Assembly: GCF_001458295.1 (NCBI RefSeq)
Contig: NZ_CYUD01000007.1
Span: 1 to 64,000 of the forward strand
Direction of reading: 5' to 3'
Source: Ruegeria denitrificans
Lineage (GTDB): Bacteria; Pseudomonadota; Alphaproteobacteria; Rhodobacterales; Rhodobacteraceae
Length of the DNA: 64,000 nt
Shown in pieces: positions 55,319 through 63,748 of the stretch. The notes under the pieces are model-generated. The model saw only the letters and a list, made by a program, of their open reading frames with translations, made no database searches and had not been told where the DNA came from. Both the position numbers and the translations under genes were made by a program. Each line of letters opens with the position of its first letter. Position 1 is the first letter of the stretch.

Positions 55319-55436
55319 GCCCGGCTGATGCAGGGTTGCATCAGTTGCCGGGTGAAACCAAACCCGGTGCGGCCGCCCTATTTTCGCCCCACCCCGACCG
55401 TAGGAAGGTACTCCAACAGCAACGCCGGAGAACCGC

Positions 55437-56228
55437 TTGCGAAACTGGATCAGGGCATTCGCGCTGGCGTTCATGCCGATGGCGGCCGCGGCGCAGGACA
55501 GTGGGCTGAAAAGCCTGGATACCACCGATGCAGGGCGGGCGTGGATGGCCGTCGGGCGTTTGGATATCAACGGATCGGGGTTTTGCACCGGCACACTGAT
55601 CGCGCCAAACCTGGTGCTGACAGCCGCGCATTGCCTGTATGACAAGACAACCGGTCAACGAATCGACCTGTCCGGGGTCGAGTTTCTGGCGGCGTGGCGC
55701 CTGGGCCGAGCATCCGCCTACCGCGCGGCGCGGCGGGCAGTGGTGCATCCAGATTATAGCTACGTCGACGAAACCTCGGCCGAGCGGCTGCGCAATGACA
55801 TTGCATTGATCGAGCTGTGGCAACCCATCCGCAACACCACCGTGATCCCTTTTGAGACAGGCGATCGGCCACGTCGCGGGGAAGAGGTGGGCGTGGTCTC
55901 ATACGGGCGGGACCGGGCTGAAGCCCCGGCGCTGCAAGAGGTCTGCTCGGTCATGACCCGTCGATCTGATGTTCTGGTGATGTCCTGCGATGTCGAGTTT
56001 GGATCATCCGGTGCGCCGGTCTTTTCCTTCGACGGCGACCGCCCGCGTATTGTGTCCGTTGTGGCCGCCAAAGCCGAGTTTAACGGCCAGCGCGTCGCGG
56101 TCGGTACTCCGGTCGAAGGGTCGCTGAGTCTGTTGCAGGCTGAATTATTGGCTGGTCGCGGGTTTTTGGCTGCAAGTCCTGATGGAGCATCCAAAAGAAA
56201 TATAGGCGCAAGGTTTATCAAGCCATGA
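55437..56228 (+). CDS. Trypsin-like serine protease (first of a tandem pair)
   Basis: A 263-residue S1-family protease with a signal peptide (MRNWIRAFALAFMPMAAAA). The triad is His in LTAAHCLY, Asp in RNDIALIEL and Ser in EFGSSGAPVF. The GSSG form, instead of GDSGG, lacks the Asp that zymogen activation uses, resembling the V8/S1B group. I accept TTG 55437 as the start because GGAGAACC lies close upstream and the signal peptide begins at once. It would act in the periplasm or outside the cell. The stop overlaps the start of a clear paralogue by four bases, so the two are expressed together. Confidence 0.8.
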   Translation: MRNWIRAFALAFMPMAAAAQDSGLKSLDTTDAGRAWMAVGRLDINGSGFCTGTLIAPNLVLTAAHCLYDKTTGQRIDLSGVEFLAAWRLGRASAYRAARRAVVHPDYSYVDETSAERLRNDIALIELWQPIRNTTVIPFETGDRPRRGEEVGVVSYGRDRAEAPALQEVCSVMTRRSDVLVMSCDVEFGSSGAPVFSFDGDRPRIVSVVAAKAEFNGQRVAVGTPVEGSLSLLQAELLAGRGFLAASPDGASKRNIGARFIKP

Positions 56229-57040
56229 TACGATTTTTGTTGAGCACTTTGTTATGTCTGTCTGTCCTGACGACCGCGTCCCATGCGCAAAGCGCCAAGC
56301 GCAGGCTGACCGATCGCGACGACCTTTATGGGTGGGAGGGCATCGGGCGATTGGACATCGGCACCGAGGGGTTCTGCACCGGCACGTTGATTGCTCAGGA
56401 CTTGGTTCTGACGGCCGCCCATTGCGCCTTAGAAAAGGCAACAGGCCAGCCTTATGCGCCCGGCAAAGTGACCTTTCGAGCAGGGCTGAGCGATGGCAAG
56501 GCGCTGGCTGATCGCAAGGTTGTGCAGATCGCAGTGCATCCGGATTACACTAATCAGCCCGAGCTGTCGGCCGCCTCTGTCCGGGCGGATGTCGCCTTGA
56601 TGCGGCTTGAACAACCTATACCCTATTCCGTGGCCAACCCTTTTGCCCTGCATAGCGGGCGGGTGGACGGGAATGAGGTGAGTATCGCCTCATACGGACG
56701 TGGCCGGTCCGAGGCGATCACGCGTGAACGGTCCTGCCGGATATTGCAACGGCGGCAGGGTCTGGTCACCTTTAACTGCGACATTACCTTTGGTTCATCC
56801 GGCTCGGCGTTGCTGGCACGGCACGGCCCGAGATGGCAGATTTTATCGGTGGTTTCGGCGGTCGGAACCGACGGGCGCCAGAAGGTCGGGTTCGGTATGG
56901 AACTGTCTGGAATCGTTGCCGAACTCAAGGCTGATCTGCGCCGTGACGCGCCCCAGCCCAAGGCTGCGATTCGTCGGCTTCAGGTGGGGTCCGGTAAATC
57001 CAGTTCCGGTGCCAAATTCATCTCGTCTGACGGGTCTTGA
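56225..57040 (+). CDS. Trypsin-like serine protease (second of a tandem pair)
   Basis: A 271-residue paralogue of the preceding protease. It has a signal peptide (MIRFLLSTLLCLSVLTTASHA), triad His in LTAAHCAL, Asp in RADVALMRL and Ser in TFGSSGSALL. The shared DRDDLYGWEGIGRLDIG/GFCTGTLIAQ and VASYGRGRSEA-type motifs show local duplication. It begins within the stop codon of the first gene. The heat shock promoter of hsp20 overlaps its stop codon. Its physiological substrate is unknown; envelope protein quality control would fit the neighbouring hsp20, but this is conjecture. Confidence 0.82.
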   Translation: MIRFLLSTLLCLSVLTTASHAQSAKRRLTDRDDLYGWEGIGRLDIGTEGFCTGTLIAQDLVLTAAHCALEKATGQPYAPGKVTFRAGLSDGKALADRKVVQIAVHPDYTNQPELSAASVRADVALMRLEQPIPYSVANPFALHSGRVDGNEVSIASYGRGRSEAITRERSCRILQRRQGLVTFNCDITFGSSGSALLARHGPRWQILSVVSAVGTDGRQKVGFGMELSGIVAELKADLRRDAPQPKAAIRRLQVGSGKSSSGAKFISSDGS

Positions 57041-57062
57041 ACTGGGTCAAAATGCTCCCCAT
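57036..57062 (+). promoter_or_regulatory. RpoH (sigma-32) heat shock promoter of hsp20
   Basis: CTTGAA at 57036-57041 and CCCCAT at 57057-57062, 15 bases apart, match the sigma-32 consensus nearly perfectly. The -35 element includes the TGA stop of the upstream protease. Transcription would begin near 57070, leaving a 5' leader of about 90 bases with a possible hairpin at 57109-57127 ahead of the ribosome site GAGGATA. Confidence 0.8.
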
Positions 57063-57162
57063 GTGAAATGTACCGGGTCGCCGTGAACGGGGCCTGGCAT
57101 ACTCAATCGCCCGTCCGTACGGAGGGCAAATCGTAGATCGCTCAGACATGAGGATATGACAC

Positions 57163-57630
57163 ATGCGTACTTTTGATTTTGCACCACTGCACCGCGCCAC
57201 CATCGGTTTCGACCAGATCGCAGACATGATGGACCGTGTACTGACCAATGATGTGGCTCAGCCCAGCTATCCGCCCTATAACATCGAAAAAACCGATGCC
57301 GACACCTATCGCATCTCGGTTGCGGTTGCCGGTTTTTCGGAAAATGACCTGTCGGTCGAAGTAAAGGAAAACGCGCTGATCGTCGCCGGCAAGAAAGCCG
57401 CCGAAGATAAAGAGCGCAGCTATCTGCACCGTGGCATCGCCACCCGCGCATTCGAGCGCCGCTTTGCGCTGGCTGACCATGTGCGCGTCACCGGCGCGAA
57501 CCATGAAAATGGCATGCTGAATATCGACCTCAAGCGCGAGGTGCCCGAGGCCCTGAAATCGCGCCGGATCGAGATTGCTTCGGCCAATGCCATTGAAAAG
57601 GACGTGGTTGACGCCAAAGCCGTAAACTAA
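57163..57630 (+). CDS. Small heat shock protein, Hsp20/IbpA type
   Basis: A 155-residue alpha-crystallin-domain chaperone. The core runs from NIEKTDADTYRISVAVAGF to EGLNIDLKRE-like GMLNIDLKREVPEAL, with AFERRFALADHVRV in the middle, and the N-terminus MRTFDFAPLHRATIGFDQI is typical of IbpA. It binds unfolding proteins during heat stress. GAGGATATGACAC precedes its ATG. An RpoH promoter lies 100 bases upstream. A leader of about 90 bases could form a thermosensor of the ROSE type, but I could not confirm one. A strong terminator follows at 57686. Confidence 0.93.
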   Translation: MRTFDFAPLHRATIGFDQIADMMDRVLTNDVAQPSYPPYNIEKTDADTYRISVAVAGFSENDLSVEVKENALIVAGKKAAEDKERSYLHRGIATRAFERRFALADHVRVTGANHENGMLNIDLKREVPEALKSRRIEIASANAIEKDVVDAKAVN

Positions 57631-57685
57631 AGCGGCAGACTCTCACGCCGCGGCGGCCTCCTCCTCTCTGGGCCGTCGCACCATG

Positions 57686-57722
57686 CGCCCCGCGTTCCTC
57701 CAGACGCGGGGCGTTGTTTTTT
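57686..57722 (+). terminator. Rho-independent terminator after hsp20
   Basis: CGCCCCGCGT and ACGCGGGGCG form a perfect 10-bp stem with an 8-base loop, followed by TTGTTTTTT. It serves the plus-strand hsp20 transcript and lies 109 bases before the stop of the convergent cyclase gene. Confidence 0.92.
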
Positions 57723-57830
57723 GGGTCATCAAGTGGTCGCTATTCGGGAGAAACCTGCCTTTTTCACTTGGCGCCCAAACTCCGCCTCGTGTTTCTTGCG
57801 ATGTAGCCAAACAAAATATGTGACACTGAC

Positions 57831-59003
57831 TCAGAGTTCTCCTTCGACAAGAGAAAACAATTCGATTGGGCGAGCAAGGCCACGAACTTCGTGCAACCCA
57901 CAAGAGGAAAACAGATCAGGCGAGGCGCCAGCAATCGCTGATGTCGCCAGCACTCTACGGCGAATAGATTTAGTTAACCCCTCAATTCGACTGGCAACGT
58001 TCACTGCGCCGCCGAGAACCGTAAAATCAAGTCTTCCGGGACTGCCGATGTTGCCATAGCTGACTTGTCCAACATTGATCCCGATCCCAACGTCCAAAGG
58101 CGGCTTTTTGGTTTCAACGCGGCGACGGTTGAGGGCCGTCAAACCGGCCAATACACTTTGTGCGGCTTGCGCAGCCTTTCGGCATCGGTCGGCGTGATCA
58201 GCCTGAGTTGCGATGGTGAAGATCGAGAGAATCCCGTCACCCATGAACTTGAGAACATCGCCACCGTTATCTTCCACCGACTGAACAACCAGATCAAAGT
58301 AGCCGCTCAGCGCGTCAAAAACATCTGCCTCGGGTGCTGCTTCGGAAAGCGCTGTGAAACCTCGTAAATCAGAAAACATGACGACCGCATCAACTGTCGT
58401 ACGTTCGCCTCGCTTTATCCGCCCGTTCCACACGGCATCGGAGGGCCCATCGCCAAGATATGTTCGTAGTAGCCCCTTGGCTGACTTTCGCATCGTGACA
58501 GGTTCCAAAGCGGAAGACAGAGCAGGTAATGCTGCTTCAATCAATTCCAGATGTCGTGGTGAAAAGCCGTCTCGTTCCTGCGTGACAAATGTGCAGCCGT
58601 GCAGAGATCCGTCGCCATAATACATCAAAGTGGCATAGTAATCTGTGCCACCTAACTCAGCGAATTCAAGATACGAGGAATGATCAGTCTTTGGATCCAG
58701 TTGTCGCAGACTTTTGTGCAGAGGTTTTCTGTGCTCCAGAATGTACTCAAATGAGCTCCCAACATACCCTTCTGTCAACATTGTTTCATGAGTTACGTCG
58801 TAGCTGTCGGTCCCATCAGGTGTCCAAACGACCCCCCATGCAATGAGTAGCGGATTGGCGAATCGCTGACCGATATTGACCCGCCAGAGCGGCACACCTT
58901 CCTCAATTAAGGACGAGCAGAAATGAGAAACCACTTTCACGGGGTCGCCTGAGCGGCGTCCTTCGGTAATCATCCAGTCGGTTAGTTGTGCTACAGAGGC
59001 CAT
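57831..59003 (-). CDS. Class III adenylate cyclase
   Basis: A 390-residue single cyclase. The first 195 residues form an unnamed input domain, seen in this family as HFCSSLIEEGVPLWRVNIGQ, with no membrane segment. Residues about 200-385 are the catalytic domain: metal Asp212 in FSDLRGFT and Asp256 in KFMGDGILSIF, Lys252 favouring ATP, and transition-state Asn/Arg in GGAVNVASRIE. It probably makes cAMP in the cytoplasm. Base use is somewhat AT-richer than its neighbours. It stands alone: a 490-base gap lies upstream. It is the second class III cyclase in the window, unlike the large one at 16696 in architecture. Confidence 0.88.
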   Translation of the reverse strand: MASVAQLTDWMITEGRRSGDPVKVVSHFCSSLIEEGVPLWRVNIGQRFANPLLIAWGVVWTPDGTDSYDVTHETMLTEGYVGSSFEYILEHRKPLHKSLRQLDPKTDHSSYLEFAELGGTDYYATLMYYGDGSLHGCTFVTQERDGFSPRHLELIEAALPALSSALEPVTMRKSAKGLLRTYLGDGPSDAVWNGRIKRGERTTVDAVVMFSDLRGFTALSEAAPEADVFDALSGYFDLVVQSVEDNGGDVLKFMGDGILSIFTIATQADHADRCRKAAQAAQSVLAGLTALNRRRVETKKPPLDVGIGINVGQVSYGNIGSPGRLDFTVLGGAVNVASRIEGLTKSIRRRVLATSAIAGASPDLFSSCGLHEVRGLARPIELFSLVEGEL

Positions 59004-59495
59004 GTTCTCAAACTAGTCTCTTGCACAAGATGATCAAAGAACCTTGGCTCTATTTTGAGCTATGTAATTCCAACCCGTTTCTCAACGCGCCCAGGTCAGT
59101 TCATTCAGTGTGCGGTCTGGAAAGTGTGTTTTCCTACTCTTCAAAATGCGCTGTTACGAACGTCCTTGATGGGTTGGGTTCGACCAAATGCATACGCAAT
59201 AGCAGTTTCGTACGGCAATGCCGGCCTTGGGCTCAAAGCCTACAATAAAAATCTCCCACGAAAATCTACACGGAGCCAACCCTGCGTATGGGCTGAAGGT
59301 TTGTTCCCTCGGCCCCCGGCTCAATCGACCAGAACAGAGTAGCGCCGAGGAGACATTGTCGGTCATCCTAATACGCTTCGTCCGTGGTCAGGTCGGGCTA
59401 CGTTTCGCGTTGAGTTTCGGCGCCGTCCATTGAAGTATGGTGGCGCTTTGGATGCGCTTTTGTGGCAAGCGCATCCAGATATGGGATCGGCTGAA
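59004..59495. other. 492-bp gap without a gene
   Basis: I see no credible coding sequence here. The left part is upstream of the cyclase gene and should hold its promoter. The right end has a hairpin at 59450-59476 (GGATGCGCTT/AAGCGCATCC) just past the gabD stop, possibly its transcript end though without T-tract. The middle looks like degraded coding DNA, but I cannot match it to a family. Confidence 0.35.
59450..59476. terminator. Hairpin downstream of gabD
   Basis: A perfect 10-bp stem with a 7-base loop lies 20 bases past the gabD stop on the minus strand. It lacks a T-run in either direction, so it could be a weak or Rho-assisted terminator. Confidence 0.45.
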
Positions 59496-60971
59496 TCAGA
59501 CCGACATGCAAATGTATTTCATCTCAAGGTAGTCTTCCATGCCGTGATGGCTGCCTTCGCGACCCAGGCCGGATTGTTTGACGCCGCCAAAAGGGCCCAG
59601 TTCGGTCGAGATGATACCGGTGTTCACGCCGACGATGCCGTATTCCAGCGCCTCGGCCACTTTGTAGACACGGCTCAGGTCCTTGGCATAGAAATACGAG
59701 GCCAGACCAAAGATCGTGTCATTGGCCATGGCGATCACATCATCCACGTCCCCGAATTTGAACAGAGGGGCCAGCGGGCCAAAGGTTTCCTCTTGCGCGA
59801 CTTTCATATCCTGCGTCACGCCGGTGACGATGGTGGGCTGGAAAAATGTGCCGCCCAGATCGTGCGGCAGGCCGCCGGTCAGGATAACGCCGCCTTTTTC
59901 GGTGGCATCAGCGATGTGTTCGCGAACCTTGGCCACGGCCTCGTCACTGATCAGCGGGCCGGTGGTGATGCCTTGGTTCAGGCCGTCGCCGACTTGCAGG
60001 GCCTCGGTTGCGGCTTTCAGCTTGGCGGCGAAGGCGTCATAGACTCCGGCCTGCACATAGATACGGTTGGCGCAAACACAGGTCTGGCCGTTATTACGGA
60101 ACTTGCACATCATAGCACCTTCGACAGCCGCATCCAGATCGGCATCGTCGAATACGATGAACGGCGCATTGCCGCCCAGCTCCATCGAGCACTTCATCAC
60201 CTGATCGGCGGCCTGACGCAGCAGGATACGCCCAACCTCGGTCGAACCGGTAAAGGTCAGCTTGCGCACTCCGGGGTTTTCACAGAACTCCTTGCCGATC
60301 TCGCTGGACCGCGATGACGGTACAACGTTGAACACGCCCGCAGGTACACCCGCCTGTTCCGCCAGTAACGCCAGCACCAGCGCCGACAATGGGGTTTCTG
60401 TGGCCGGACGGGCCACAAAGGCGCAGCCCGCGGCCAGCGCCGGGGCCGCCTTGCGTGTGATCATCGCGGTGGGAAAATTCCACGGGGTGATCGAGGCCGC
60501 CACGCCGATGGGCTGTTTCAGCACCGTGATCCGCTTGTCGCGCTGGTGGCCTGGAATGGTTTCACCGTAAACACGTTTGGCTTCTTCGCCGAAGAATTCG
60601 ATGAACGAGGCACCATACGCAATTTCACCCACGGCCTCGGCCAGCGGCTTGCCCTGTTCGGCGGTCAGGATCTTGCCCAGATCCTCAGCGTTTTCCATCA
60701 TCAGATCGAACCAGCGGCGCAGGATTGCAGCGCGTTCCTTGCCCGTCAGCTTGGCCCATGCCTTTTGCGCAGCCTCTGCCTGCGCGATGGCGCCCGCTAC
60801 CTGTGCGCGGCTGACATCTGCAACCTCGGCCACCACATCCCCGCGGGCGGGGTTGGTCACCGCAAATGTGCCATTGTCGCCATCCACCCACTGGCCGCCG
60901 ATATAGGCTTTGGTCACCAGCAGGTCAGGGTTTTTCAGAATGGATTTCAGATCGGTTGTCGCGTCCAGCAT
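59496..60971 (-). CDS. gabD: Succinate-semialdehyde dehydrogenase
   Basis: A 491-residue NAD(P)-dependent aldehyde dehydrogenase. Key motifs are TPWNFPTAMITRKAAPALAA, the catalytic Glu in CSMELGGNAPFIVFDDAD, and the catalytic Cys in FRNNGQTCVCANRIYV, the double-Cys form typical of GabD. ATG 60971 follows GGAGG. Succinate semialdehyde from GABA or related compounds would be oxidised to succinate. Glutarate-semialdehyde dehydrogenase has very similar sequence and cannot be excluded, especially with lysine catabolism elsewhere in the window. No GABA transaminase gene lies next to it; the gene to the right is divergent and unrelated. Confidence 0.88.
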   Translation of the reverse strand: MLDATTDLKSILKNPDLLVTKAYIGGQWVDGDNGTFAVTNPARGDVVAEVADVSRAQVAGAIAQAEAAQKAWAKLTGKERAAILRRWFDLMMENAEDLGKILTAEQGKPLAEAVGEIAYGASFIEFFGEEAKRVYGETIPGHQRDKRITVLKQPIGVAASITPWNFPTAMITRKAAPALAAGCAFVARPATETPLSALVLALLAEQAGVPAGVFNVVPSSRSSEIGKEFCENPGVRKLTFTGSTEVGRILLRQAADQVMKCSMELGGNAPFIVFDDADLDAAVEGAMMCKFRNNGQTCVCANRIYVQAGVYDAFAAKLKAATEALQVGDGLNQGITTGPLISDEAVAKVREHIADATEKGGVILTGGLPHDLGGTFFQPTIVTGVTQDMKVAQEETFGPLAPLFKFGDVDDVIAMANDTIFGLASYFYAKDLSRVYKVAEALEYGIVGVNTGIISTELGPFGGVKQSGLGREGSHHGMEDYLEMKYICMSV

Positions 60972-61220
60972 GGGTCAGCCTCCGGCAGAAAATTGGTTCA
61001 ACGCACCCAATCAGGTGGGGTCTGAATTGTCTATGTCCACTATTGCCAGCGGATCAATCCAGAATTGATCAAAATCAATGGGATCTGGTTGGTATTTCGC
61101 GCCTATCTTTTTCAGGCTGAGTTTGCCAAAGTTTGCGGGAATTTTGGACCCAAGGGGATGTAAATACCCGTAACATTTCCTATCTTATTGGGTAATTAAA
61201 GAAAAAAAGGGATAGCAGCG

Positions 61221-62300
61221 ATGTCGAACCATCAATTTGACGCCTTGATCGAAGAAACTCAGGCGAAAGTCCGTGAAAGCCAATCACAGATCGAAGGGCT
61301 GACCTCACGTATTGAAGCCGCCCGCGCCAAGATCGGCACGGCCGAGGCCAATATCGACATCGAAAACGCCACGCTTGAGGATGTGCACGCTCATACCGAA
61401 GTGATGAACGCCAATATCGCCGAGCTGATCATGGGGCTGGACGACGTCACCAGCGCCTTTTCCAAGGATTTTGACGAAATGCGCTCGAAATCCGGGTGGG
61501 AGACGTTTGTCGGCATCTTCTCGAAAGGCAAATCCGAGTCGATGCGGCAGGAACGCATGCGCACTGCCAATATCGACGACAAGCTGCAGGATCTGATCGC
61601 CAAGTCCGACGTGATTGTGCAATTGCTGCAAGGGCAACTGTCCGTGCTGGAAGAACAGCGCGTGAAGGTCGAAGATAACCTGACTGGCACGCTGGATGAC
61701 CGTGAGGCGACCGTGGCTGAACTGGAGGCTCTGCGGGCCGAAATTCAGGGCATGGACCCGACGATTATTACTCTGGAAAATAAGATCAGTGTCGAACAGG
61801 ACGCAGCCGCGCGGACCCAGTTGGAAACCGAACTGGCCGAGTTGAACAAGCAATACAATGCCAAGGTTCAGGAAGAGCAGGTCAAGCTGGCCAAGTCACA
61901 AACGCTGGAGCGCTACATCGAAAAGGGCAAGACCTGGGTCGACTCCCTACAGAACCAGGCGGCGACGCAGATGGTGCTGATCAACAAGCTGCAGACAGAC
62001 ACGCAGCAGCGCGTGGTACTGTATGACGCCCTGACCAAATCGCTGAAAACCGCGCAGCAGCAGGACGTGGCCCACCGCATCAACGAGATCGGCGTGCAAA
62101 CCGATCAGGAGGCGCAAACCGCCATGGCCGCCATCGGCACCGCGACCAACCAGAAGATGGCCGACATGCTTGAGGCGCACGAGGACCACATGGTCTTTGC
62201 CCGCGACGTGCTGGAGAAGAAGGCCAAGGCGGATGAGCGTTTTGCGCGCCGGTTCGCGTCGATTGTCGAGAAGCATGATAAGAACTTGTACGGCGGATGA
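61221..62300 (+). CDS. Coiled-coil protein of unknown function
   Basis: A 359-residue, mostly alpha-helical protein dominated by heptad-type coiled coil in residues about 5-75 and 115-330, rich in Glu, Gln, Ala and Lys. A short break at about 85-105 holds WETFVGIFSKGKSESMRQE. No signal peptide or membrane segment is visible, so it is probably cytosolic. I recognise no family; its shape recalls tellurite-resistance-type (TelA) or similar helical proteins, but no signature is present. ATG 61221 follows AAAAGGGATAG. The next gene starts right after its stop, making an operon that continues to the window end. Confidence 0.7.
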   Translation: MSNHQFDALIEETQAKVRESQSQIEGLTSRIEAARAKIGTAEANIDIENATLEDVHAHTEVMNANIAELIMGLDDVTSAFSKDFDEMRSKSGWETFVGIFSKGKSESMRQERMRTANIDDKLQDLIAKSDVIVQLLQGQLSVLEEQRVKVEDNLTGTLDDREATVAELEALRAEIQGMDPTIITLENKISVEQDAAARTQLETELAELNKQYNAKVQEEQVKLAKSQTLERYIEKGKTWVDSLQNQAATQMVLINKLQTDTQQRVVLYDALTKSLKTAQQQDVAHRINEIGVQTDQEAQTAMAAIGTATNQKMADMLEAHEDHMVFARDVLEKKAKADERFARRFASIVEKHDKNLYGG

Positions 62301-62501
62301 ATGTTGCGTTTTTCGGACGTCAACTGGTCAACTTTTGGCAAACCAAACAACTTGTCCAGTTGGGTGGCAAGCTGGTTAGGTCTGGTCTTCGTTCTATGGC
62401 TTATCTACCTAGCCGTGGGGTTCAAGCCATGGATGCTGGTTATTCCTCTTGTCCAGATTGTTCATTTCAAATTCAGTTGGTTGACGAGGAATGAAGACTA
62501 G
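62301..62501 (+). CDS. Small membrane protein
   Basis: A 66-residue protein starting at the base after the coiled-coil gene's stop. It has two hydrophobic stretches, WVASWLGLVFVLWLIYLAVGF and PWMLVIPLVQIVHF, so it probably crosses the membrane twice. An overlapping frame at 62297-62494 (65 residues) is of lower quality. Direct abutment to the upstream stop suggests translational coupling. It may anchor the coiled-coil protein to the membrane, a conjecture from gene order alone. It is somewhat AT-richer than its neighbours. Confidence 0.5.
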   Translation: MLRFSDVNWSTFGKPNNLSSWVASWLGLVFVLWLIYLAVGFKPWMLVIPLVQIVHFKFSWLTRNED

Positions 62502-62554
62502 CTCCCAAAAAAGACTGGCTTTTTTCAGTAGCCAACCCGAAGGAGGTTCTCTTT

Positions 62555-63673
62555 TTGAGTGACCCCACCCAAGACCATGTCGGCCTGACCGACACCTTCG
62601 CCTCACGCCGCTATTTCCGCAAATTCGAGGTGATCACCGCCCATCTCCTGCGCGTGGCCGCGACGATGGAGGCCGAAGGAGCGATCAGCAAGCAAGAGGT
62701 GCGGATCGTGTCGCGCTACCTCTCGGGGTTGCTCTACACCTTCCGTGCGCTCAGCATGAAATACCTGCTGGTCGGGCGCGATACAGGGCGGTTCTTTGGC
62801 AGCCTCGCCATGGACAAGCGCGACAGCGGCTTTCCGGTGGCGGCCGAGTTGCTGACCATGGCCAATGACGCGCAACAGGCGCAGGTGCATCTGGCAAATA
62901 TGCCCTCGGAAGACGACCTGAAAACCGACATGGTGCGAACGATCATCGGTGATCAGGAAATCCCGACCAAGCTGCAATTCGCGCTGTCCCAAAGGCTCTA
63001 TTACGAGGAATTGCTGAAAGGTCAGCTGTTCTGGGCCCGCAACGATCCTGAATGCCACTGGATCGGAAATGAGGGGGACCGGCGCAAGTTCATGATCCAC
63101 TGGGCGGTCTATGACAGTCAGATCAACCTGCCGGTCATCTACCTGATGCAGTTGGAGGACAGCGGAAAGACCGCATTGCCAAAAGACCAGCGCCGCTGGC
63201 CCGAGGTGCAGGCGCATCTGATGGCACAGTCCTTGGGCGGGTTGAAACTGGTAACCATCGCCAAAGGCTTCGATCAGGACTTCGACGACCTGCACCCCAA
63301 ACACCTGCGTCGTATCCATGTGGGGCCGATGTATTCCTCGGCTTATACCGAACAATCCGGCCCTTTGCGGCAGGTGCTGGAGGACGCGCAGTCTCCGCAA
63401 GGTCAGGATTGGGCGTTGGCCTGGACCACCGAGGAACTGGAAAGCGAAGACGTGATCGAAGAACGCGCCGGTTGGTTCTCGACCGTCGAGCGCGAGGTCT
63501 TTGCGTTGGACCCATTTGGCGGTCAGGGCGCCGAGACCGGGGCCACACGCACCCAACGCTCGATCATTCTACCCCAGCGCCCCTTTCAGGTGCTGGCCGA
63601 ACGCAAGCCACCGGGCTTTGCCGATGTGCGCAAGTTTGTCGTCAGCAAGGCCGGTCAGGTTCTGAGATATTGA
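62555..63673 (+). CDS. Unrecognised 372-residue protein
   Basis: A mixed alpha/beta protein starting at TTG 62555, with AAGGAGG eight bases upstream, which supports this unusual start. Helical regions dominate residues 20-140 (ASRRYFRKFEVITAHLLRVAATMEAEG, VRIVSRYLSGLLYTFRAL), while the C-terminal half contains WAVYDSQINLPVIYLMQLED and a long region ending PQRPFQVLAERKPPGFADVRKFVVSKAGQVLRY. No signal peptide, membrane helix or catalytic motif was recognised. It probably works with the coiled-coil and small membrane proteins, being on the same strand within 60 bases. A REP-like repeat follows it. Confidence 0.65.
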   Translation: MSDPTQDHVGLTDTFASRRYFRKFEVITAHLLRVAATMEAEGAISKQEVRIVSRYLSGLLYTFRALSMKYLLVGRDTGRFFGSLAMDKRDSGFPVAAELLTMANDAQQAQVHLANMPSEDDLKTDMVRTIIGDQEIPTKLQFALSQRLYYEELLKGQLFWARNDPECHWIGNEGDRRKFMIHWAVYDSQINLPVIYLMQLEDSGKTALPKDQRRWPEVQAHLMAQSLGGLKLVTIAKGFDQDFDDLHPKHLRRIHVGPMYSSAYTEQSGPLRQVLEDAQSPQGQDWALAWTTEELESEDVIEERAGWFSTVEREVFALDPFGGQGAETGATRTQRSIILPQRPFQVLAERKPPGFADVRKFVVSKAGQVLRY

Positions 63674-63680
63674 GACCAGA

Positions 63681-63733
63681 GGCGGGCTGAAGCCCGCCCT
63701 ACAGAATTTAAGTAGGCCGGGCTTCAACCCGGC
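63681..63733. repeat. REP-like inverted pair (BIME-type element)
   Basis: Two palindromic units in inverted orientation: GGCGGGCTGAAGCCCGCC (63681-63698, followed by CTAC) and, mirrored, GTAG followed by GCCGGGCTTCAACCCGGC (63716-63733). Each folds as its own hairpin, and the second, read in reverse complement, resembles the first at about 18 of 22 positions. Such paired units in intergenic DNA are typical of REP/BIME families dispersed through a genome. Confidence 0.75.
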
Positions 63734-63748
63734 ATTGCGAGGAAGAAG

